Source: Methanoregula sp. | GTDB taxonomy: Archaea; Halobacteriota; Methanomicrobia; Methanomicrobiales; Methanospirillaceae | Assembly: GCF_028679125.1 (NCBI RefSeq) | Contig: NZ_JAJRCG010000011.1 | Span: 1-64,000, forward strand | Direction of reading: 5' to 3' | Length of the DNA stretch: 64,000 bases | Part shown: positions 62,732 through 64,000 of the stretch, one piece after another | Layout: the number at the start of each line of letters is the position of its first letter | How positions within the stretch are numbered: position 1 is the stretch's first letter | Position numbers and translations under genes: made by a program | The notes under the pieces: model-generated | Told to the model about the DNA's origin: nothing | The model's input: only the letters and a program-made list of their open reading frames with translations | The model's database searches: none

Positions 62732-63544
62732 ATGAGAGCGGTGATTGTGTCACGCGTCGATAACCGGGAGGCTCTGGCCTTCGCACGAACGGTGCGCCAT
62801 ATCCTTGATGATGCCGGTTGTGCAACAGTTTTCGATCACGATACTGCTGAAGCTCTCGGTGAGACCGGAGTTCCCCTTACGGGTACTGGTGCTGATGTCG
62901 CAGTTGTCATTGGGGGAGATGGTACGATCCTGCGGACAATACAGGAAATGGATAATCCTCTCCCGGTTCTTGGTATCAACTGGGGGGAGGTTGGATTCCT
63001 TGCGGACCTTGAACCTTCCGGGGCACCGGCGTTCCTGCGCACACTACCCCTGGGTTTTTCTGTTGAGGAGCGGATGCGGATCTCTCTTGCCGGTGATAAC
63101 ACTCCCCTAGGTGTAGCGCTGAATGAAGCATTGATTGTCACCACCCGCCCGGCAAAGATGCTGCGATTCTCCATTATCATTGACGGGACAATCGCGGAAC
63201 AGTTCCGGGCGGACGGTCTCCTTATCAGCACACCCACCGGATCAACTGCCTATGCCATGAGCGCCGGGGGACCGATTGTTGATCCCCGGATCCAGGGATT
63301 CCTCCTGGTTCCCCTCGCGCCGTACATGCTCTCATCCCGCCCGCATCTCATCAGTGACAGCCGGAGCCTTGAGATCCGGCTGGAGAGCGCGAAGCCGGCC
63401 AAACTGGTTATTGATGGGCAGCAGACCATTGATCTCGGATCGTCCAGTACCATTCAGGTAACGCGGCACCCGGTTCCCGGCCGGTTTGTTGATGTGAAAC
63501 GCAACTTCTTCGAGAAAGTGGATAAAAAACTCCGTAATCTATGA
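62732..63544 (+). CDS. nadK: NAD kinase
   Basis: A 270-residue kinase with the NAD-binding G-G-D-G-T motif ([10 protein letters not shown] near residue 60), the conserved [14 protein letters not shown] block, NEALIVTT, and the [20 protein letters not shown] loop. It phosphorylates NAD to NADP using ATP or polyphosphate. It is tightly coupled to the upstream phosphatase, which could reverse the reaction and balance NAD and NADP pools. The 3' end is followed by about 130 bases before the next gene. Confidence 0.93.
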   Translation: MRAVIVSRVDNREALAFARTVRHILDDAGCATVFDHDTAEALGETGVPLTGTGADVAVVIGGDGTILRTIQEMDNPLPVLGINWGEVGFLADLEPSGAPAFLRTLPLGFSVEERMRISLAGDNTPLGVALNEALIVTTRPAKMLRFSIIIDGTIAEQFRADGLLISTPTGSTAYAMSAGGPIVDPRIQGFLLVPLAPYMLSSRPHLISDSRSLEIRLESAKPAKLVIDGQQTIDLGSSSTIQVTRHPVPGRFVDVKRNFFEKVDKKLRNL

Positions 63545-63676
63545 GTGCGTAAACGATACCACTACGCGCACCATCCTTTTTTATCCAGTTTACGGTTGAG
63601 AGAAATACCGTATTGTGTAATAACCAAAATAAAGGCTTATCTTGAAAGGCGATCTACTACTTGTCAGGTGGTTAGG

Positions 63677-64000
63677 ATGCAGGTCTCCATGAAACTCGAG
63701 ATGAAAGATTCGCCCGGCCAGCTCGTTGCGGCAATAAAACCCATATCCGATGTTGGCGGCAATATCATCGCAGTCATCCACCAGCGGGAACCGGACCAGG
63801 ACACCGATATCCTGGATGTCCAGATCGTTCTCGAGTTGCCGGAGGGGAGACTGGAAAAGCTCATCGTTCTTTTAAAAGAACAGGGTGTCCATATCCAGCG
63901 TATTGGCGAAGAACGCCTCCTGTACAAGCGGACCGTGATCCTGATCGGGCACCTGATGCACACCGATCTCTCCGACACGGTTGACCAGATCGATTCAACG
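63677..64000 (+). CDS. ACT-domain protein, 3' end outside the window
   Basis: The frame opens at an ATG at 63677 and is still open at the window end (108 codons). AGG lies directly before the ATG, with GGTGG about ten bases upstream. The sequence starts MQVSMKLEMKDSPGQLVAAI, with SDVGGNIIAVIHQRE matching the ligand-binding loop of ACT domains (D-x-P-G-x-L and G-G-N-I). In methanogens such proteins often precede homoserine dehydrogenase and regulate amino-acid synthesis. Here only the first part is seen, so the partner is unknown. Confidence 0.7.
   Translation, partial: MQVSMKLEMKDSPGQLVAAIKPISDVGGNIIAVIHQREPDQDTDILDVQIVLELPEGRLEKLIVLLKEQGVHIQRIGEERLLYKRTVILIGHLMHTDLSDTVDQIDST

Overview
The window is archaeal, from a Methanomicrobiales-type methanogen (a Methanoregula-like relative is my best guess, from gene content and style, not from a search). 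Supporting genes are TFB, MBF1, two PAN proteasomal ATPases, aIF5A, pelota, ABCE1, CheF, a complete archaellum motor set, and archaeal TATA boxes with little or no leader. I saw no rRNA, tRNA, CRISPR array or intact insertion sequence.

Layout. 1-16 kb is accessory in character. It holds a partial membrane gene, a putative PGF-CTERM surface protein, a decayed stretch (2.3-4.0 kb) with repeats and gene fragments, two tandem beta-lactamase-fold lipoproteins flanked by two related small Cys-rich membrane proteins, a flavodoxin-type reductase, a chagasin-like lipoprotein, a DUF1847/HxlR divergent pair, a possibly truncated acyltransferase-like membrane protein, and an MFS/TrmB divergent pair. 16-29 kb is information processing and proteostasis: TFB, a solitary L30e, ClpB, MBF1, PAN1, a YfhO-like membrane protein, PAN2 and the small subunit of phosphomevalonate dehydratase. 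29-34 kb has a B12-binding radical SAM protein coupled to a phosphoesterase, a CYTH protein, an FKBP isomerase and two lipoproteins.

At 34-35 kb a gene-free stretch carries four copies of a G/C-tract palindrome. It is followed by a translation quality-control block (35.0-40.2 kb): pelota and the RqcH/NEMF homologue overlap on the minus strand, and a putative EMC6-like membrane protein and ABCE1 lie divergently on the plus strand. An unknown helical-repeat gene then leads into the motility locus. There, 14 minus-strand genes run from 55.7 to 41.6 kb with overlaps or short gaps: ArlCDE-like, ArlG-like, ArlF-like, ArlH, ArlI, ArlJ, a large acidic membrane protein, CheF, CheY, CheB, CheA, CheC, CheD, and a secreted beta-propeller protein whose start lies inside cheD. 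Two tandem archaellin genes (58.9-60.1 kb) form a separate unit, split from the motor operon by a polytopic membrane gene on the other strand. 60.5-64 kb ends with an anchored extracellular protein, aIF5A, an IMPase/FBPase-family phosphatase next to NAD kinase, and the start of an ACT-domain protein.

The two strongest stories are the stalled-ribosome rescue neighbourhood and the chemotaxis-archaellum operon with two extra, poorly understood genes. I found no clear-cut new defence or mobile system. Functional names rest on recognised motifs and family memory, without database searches.
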